This document shows positions 61,681 to 64,000 of a stretch of 64,000 nucleotides of DNA, one piece after another. A model generated the notes under the pieces. The model was not told where the DNA came from, made no database searches, and saw nothing but the letters and a program-made list of their open reading frames with translations. The DNA is taken from assembly GCA_903822185.1 (NCBI GenBank), contig CAIJOA010000011.1, positions 434,001 to 498,000 on the forward strand, given 5' to 3'. Numbering within the stretch: the first letter of the stretch is position 1; every line of letters begins with the position of its first letter. Position numbers and translations under genes: made by a program. Origin of the DNA: an uncultured Rhodospirillales bacterium (GTDB lineage: Bacteria; Pseudomonadota; Alphaproteobacteria; ATCC43930; CGMCC-115725).

Positions 61681-61746
61681 GAAACGCCGTACATATTATC
61701 GAAACTGCCATTCCCGTTCTTAGAACGTGTTTTCAAACCGCAGCTC

Positions 61747-62574
61747 TTACTGAAAAATCACGGTATTATAGAGCTTGGCGATCGGTTGATAGCCGTGGCT
61801 AGCCAGGAACCGAACGATCTCGTGTCCGTCAAGATTGTGCAATCTCGTCTCGAGAACTTCGACCAACAACGTGGCAGGCCGAAAACGCGCCCAGTCGTTC
61901 GATTTCAGCACGTCGAAATCGAGCCCTTCGACATCCACGCTCATCAGATCAATGGCCTGCCCCGGCGGCACATGCTGCGTAAGAATATCGCTCAAGGAGC
62001 GCGGCGTCAGTGTCACGGTCTCGATGATCTGGAATGCCTCGCTCTCGCCGGGACGTTGCGCCGCCAGTTCGGTCGATGCCGTGTTGAGAGCAGGTTCGTT
62101 GAAGCGATGGAAAACGCGCGGCGCCGTATCCTGCGCCACCAACGTCTCGATATTGATGTCGCGCGGACGCATTCGATTGAAGATCGCCATCGAGCCTGGG
62201 GTCGCATCGATATTGATCCCGCGCCAACCGCGCCGGTACAGCAGAAACGTATTCGAGTGGCGCGAGGGATGATGCGCGCCGACATCGACGTAAAAACCCG
62301 GCCCCCGGTCCCCGATCAAACGCGCGAAGACGAGATCTTCTCCTTCTTGTCCGTATGATTCCTGTGCATGCCCCGTCTCATTGGCCTCATCGAGAACCTG
62401 GTGCAATTGCGCGGTCGCGACCGGTGAGAGGTGGCGCGCGACATCAGGGGCAACCAGCACGCGGCAAGCGAGACGCGCCGCCAGACCAGGGAAAAGGCCG
62501 GCGATGATTTTATCGACCAACCCTCGCGCGGTTGATTTGGCAAGCACGGCAAATCGATTGCGATGATGGTTCAT
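61747..62574 (-). CDS. FkbM family methyltransferase
   Basis: The 275-residue protein has the SAM site YVDVGAHHPSRHSNTFLLY (from residue 95), then GWRGINIDATPGSM and MSVDVEGLDFDVLKSNDW. This is the FkbM class of O-methyltransferases, which often modify sugars in surface polysaccharides. A helical N-terminal extension of about 75 residues precedes the domain. It lies 66 bp upstream of the GT-C gene on the same strand and 88 bp after the CgeB-like transferase gene. Confidence 0.92.
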   Translation of the reverse strand: MNHHRNRFAVLAKSTARGLVDKIIAGLFPGLAARLACRVLVAPDVARHLSPVATAQLHQVLDEANETGHAQESYGQEGEDLVFARLIGDRGPGFYVDVGAHHPSRHSNTFLLYRRGWRGINIDATPGSMAIFNRMRPRDINIETLVAQDTAPRVFHRFNEPALNTASTELAAQRPGESEAFQIIETVTLTPRSLSDILTQHVPPGQAIDLMSVDVEGLDFDVLKSNDWARFRPATLLVEVLETRLHNLDGHEIVRFLASHGYQPIAKLYNTVIFQ

Positions 62575-62662
62575 AGGCCGATATGACAGGAAGGACGGCG
62601 GGAATGGGAAGCCGCGGCAAAACTACAAATTCCCCCGGAAAAAACAACAGAACCGGCATTCG

Positions 62663-63856
62663 TCATGATCCGAACACACGCTCAAATATGGCGAGGAGTT
62701 CGCCCATACGTTTTTCGTAGTTATGGTCGTTATGGAAACGCACCCGCCCTGCCATGGCGATTTTCTCGCGTGCGCCGTCGTTGCGCGAGAAGTAGCGCAC
62801 CAGATCAATGCATTCCTCGGTCGATCGATAGGCGACGACCTCTTTGCCCGGCTCGAACAGATCGGCCAGATTTTCTTTCCAATCGGTAATGAGGCACGCG
62901 CCCATCCCCGTCGCCTCGAACAACCGCATATTGTTGGCGTAATTTTCCGAGATATCGATATGCCGGTTCAATGTCAGTTGCGAGCAACGCAGAATCTGGA
63001 ACATCGCCGGCCCCCACGCACCGCCGTGATGTCCCTTGCGTAAGAGGCTTTCGACCGGCAACCGATCAGCCCCGTCTCCCCAAATCGCCAGATCGACATT
63101 GGCGGCGACCGTTTCGAGAAAGGTCAATCGTTCGCGATGCACCGGCGAAATACTGCCGACGAACGACAACGGAATGTCGTTCCCGATGTTTGGAATACTG
63201 CGCCAGACGCCCGGCTCGAAGGCGAGTGGAAGATATTCCGCCTTCAGCCCCTCGCGGCGAAACGCCGTCACGAAATTCGGTAACGACGAGATGAGGAGGT
63301 CATAGGCCTGCCAGTTGATCGCCGGGTTTCGGGGGGCGGCGATCTGCCCGACGAGAACGCAGCCCGAAGGCATCAGATCACGCAGGAGATCGGCCGATAT
63401 TTCGCTGGGATCGTGATTGTACAGAATGGTCGGCTGAAACGCCGCAATCTGCGCTTTGAGAATTGTCGCAAACCGGGGGTGACGCGGGTCGAGCCGCACC
63501 AAGCGCGGGCGGATCCTTGGTGGTGCCCAAGGTAGCACCGCGCGCATCCACCAGCCGTTACTGCCCTGACCCGCCCCCGCCATCCAGGCTTCCTGTAGGG
63601 GCCGGTTATTGACGTGAATATCGATGGCTTCCTGTCCCAGACGGCGCATCGGCGCCGACATGAAATCGGCCGTGCCGAAGAGGCTTTCGTTGCGGCTACC
63701 CATCTGCGCCGCATCGTCGCGCAGCGCGAGGCCCGGAGATCGAGCGTAGTGCGCGGCCAGAAAGCTCGGATAATCGGTATTCAGGAAGAGGATGCGGCGC
63801 GCCAACAGCGGTTCTTTCGGGATATCCGCGGGACCGAAATTGAAAAGTTCGGCCAT
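62663..63856 (-). CDS. CgeB-like glycosyltransferase (GT-B, Glyco_trans_1_2 type)
   Basis: The 397-residue protein has a GT-B plan with an N-terminal domain starting RRILFLNTDYPSFLAAHYAR and a C-terminal part with SQLTLNRHIDISENYANNMR, then LFEATGMGACLITDWKENLADLFEPG and VVAYRSTEECIDLVRYF. This is the CgeB/YkvP-like group ('nmRlfEa.gmGacllTd'). It should transfer a sugar in the cytoplasm. The start has a poor RBS. Confidence 0.88.
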   Translation of the reverse strand: MAELFNFGPADIPKEPLLARRILFLNTDYPSFLAAHYARSPGLALRDDAAQMGSRNESLFGTADFMSAPMRRLGQEAIDIHVNNRPLQEAWMAGAGQGSNGWWMRAVLPWAPPRIRPRLVRLDPRHPRFATILKAQIAAFQPTILYNHDPSEISADLLRDLMPSGCVLVGQIAAPRNPAINWQAYDLLISSLPNFVTAFRREGLKAEYLPLAFEPGVWRSIPNIGNDIPLSFVGSISPVHRERLTFLETVAANVDLAIWGDGADRLPVESLLRKGHHGGAWGPAMFQILRCSQLTLNRHIDISENYANNMRLFEATGMGACLITDWKENLADLFEPGKEVVAYRSTEECIDLVRYFSRNDGAREKIAMAGRVRFHNDHNYEKRMGELLAIFERVFGS

Positions 63857-63886
63857 AGTCTTTATGGATCAAGACCATAGCAGAAT

Positions 63887-64000
63887 TCACCATCCGAAAA
63901 CAGGACCAGCGTCCAAATCGCGATTGACGCGCCGATAGCGGACGTGGATACCAAGCGGACAATAACGATGCTGCGTAATATGATCCGAATCGATATCGGC
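63887..64000 (-). CDS. C-terminal end of a minus-strand gene entering from the right edge
   Basis: The frame is open from the window edge to a TGA at 63887-63889 and encodes 37 residues ending VRYRRVNRDLDAGPVFGW. Codons are ordinary for the chromosome, whereas the other frames either stop or look less like protein. It would end 31 bp before the CgeB-like transferase start on the same strand, so it may belong to the same operon. Too short to identify. Confidence 0.4.
   Translation of the reverse strand, partial: ADIDSDHITQHRYCPLGIHVRYRRVNRDLDAGPVFGW

Noticed and set aside
1-64000. CRISPR arrays, intact insertion sequences and rRNA genes
   Set aside because: No regularly spaced repeats, transposase frames with terminal inverted repeats or rRNA signatures were found.

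Overview
The window is about 64 kb of GC-rich chromosome from a Gram-negative alphaproteobacterium, probably Rhodospirillales-like. The pointers are a YfgM-like/BamB/Der gene run, a DUF2794 protein, a histone-deacetylase-like/xseB/ispA run, MlaA, and genes for making and moving hopanoids (hpnI, hpnJ, hpnM, hpnN). Genes are dense, often overlap as ATGA or TGATG, and use GTG and TTG starts freely. I saw no rRNA, CRISPR array or intact transposase. There is one complete tRNA (tRNA-Glu, anticodon CUC).

Region 1 (1-11.2 kb) holds envelope and housekeeping genes. On the minus strand, small proteins lead into a YfgM-like protein, bamB, der and a bacterial alpha-2-macroglobulin that runs off the left edge. 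Around an AT-rich spacer lie several small unknown genes, then a DUF2794 protein, a cupin protein and an amidase.

Region 2 (11.2-26.8 kb) is lipid and isoprenoid biology. It has the hopanoid exporter hpnN, the cyclitol-ether genes hpnI and hpnJ, mlaA, and a minus-strand run of HDAC-like gene, xseB, ispA and hpnM. A TAXI binding protein, DUF423 protein, flippase-like protein, metallophosphoesterase, YajQ, a GNAT acetyltransferase and an ABC binding protein follow.

Region 3 (26.9-30.2 kb) looks like a decayed island behind tRNA-Glu. It holds a frameshifted small secreted protein gene, two lipoproteins, a 21-bp tandem repeat, the C-terminal remnant of a phage terminase, and at the far end a second copy of a tRNA T-arm plus acceptor 3' strand. 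No integrase remains.

Region 4 (30.3-36 kb) carries a quinone-oxidoreductase-like MDR protein, a molybdopterin-binding subunit without partner subunits, and two orphan ABC substrate-binding proteins.

Region 5 (36-64 kb) is a large surface-polysaccharide region: GT-C-like membrane proteins, GT1/GT4 and GT2 transferases, FkbM, gmd-fcl for GDP-L-fucose, gmhA/gmhB for heptose, and several SDR sugar enzymes. Two units stand out. The first is a tight minus-strand operon (49.2 to 41.3 kb): a domain-swapped HldE-like protein, a SIS isomerase, both subunits of a TPP-dependent E1 without an E2, two DegT aminotransferases, a NUDIX protein and a PEP-mutase-family enzyme. The second is a plus-strand run ending in two unrecognised proteins coupled to a radical SAM protein (55.5-57.7 kb). 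These are the best candidates for undescribed chemistry, probably unusual sugar synthesis.
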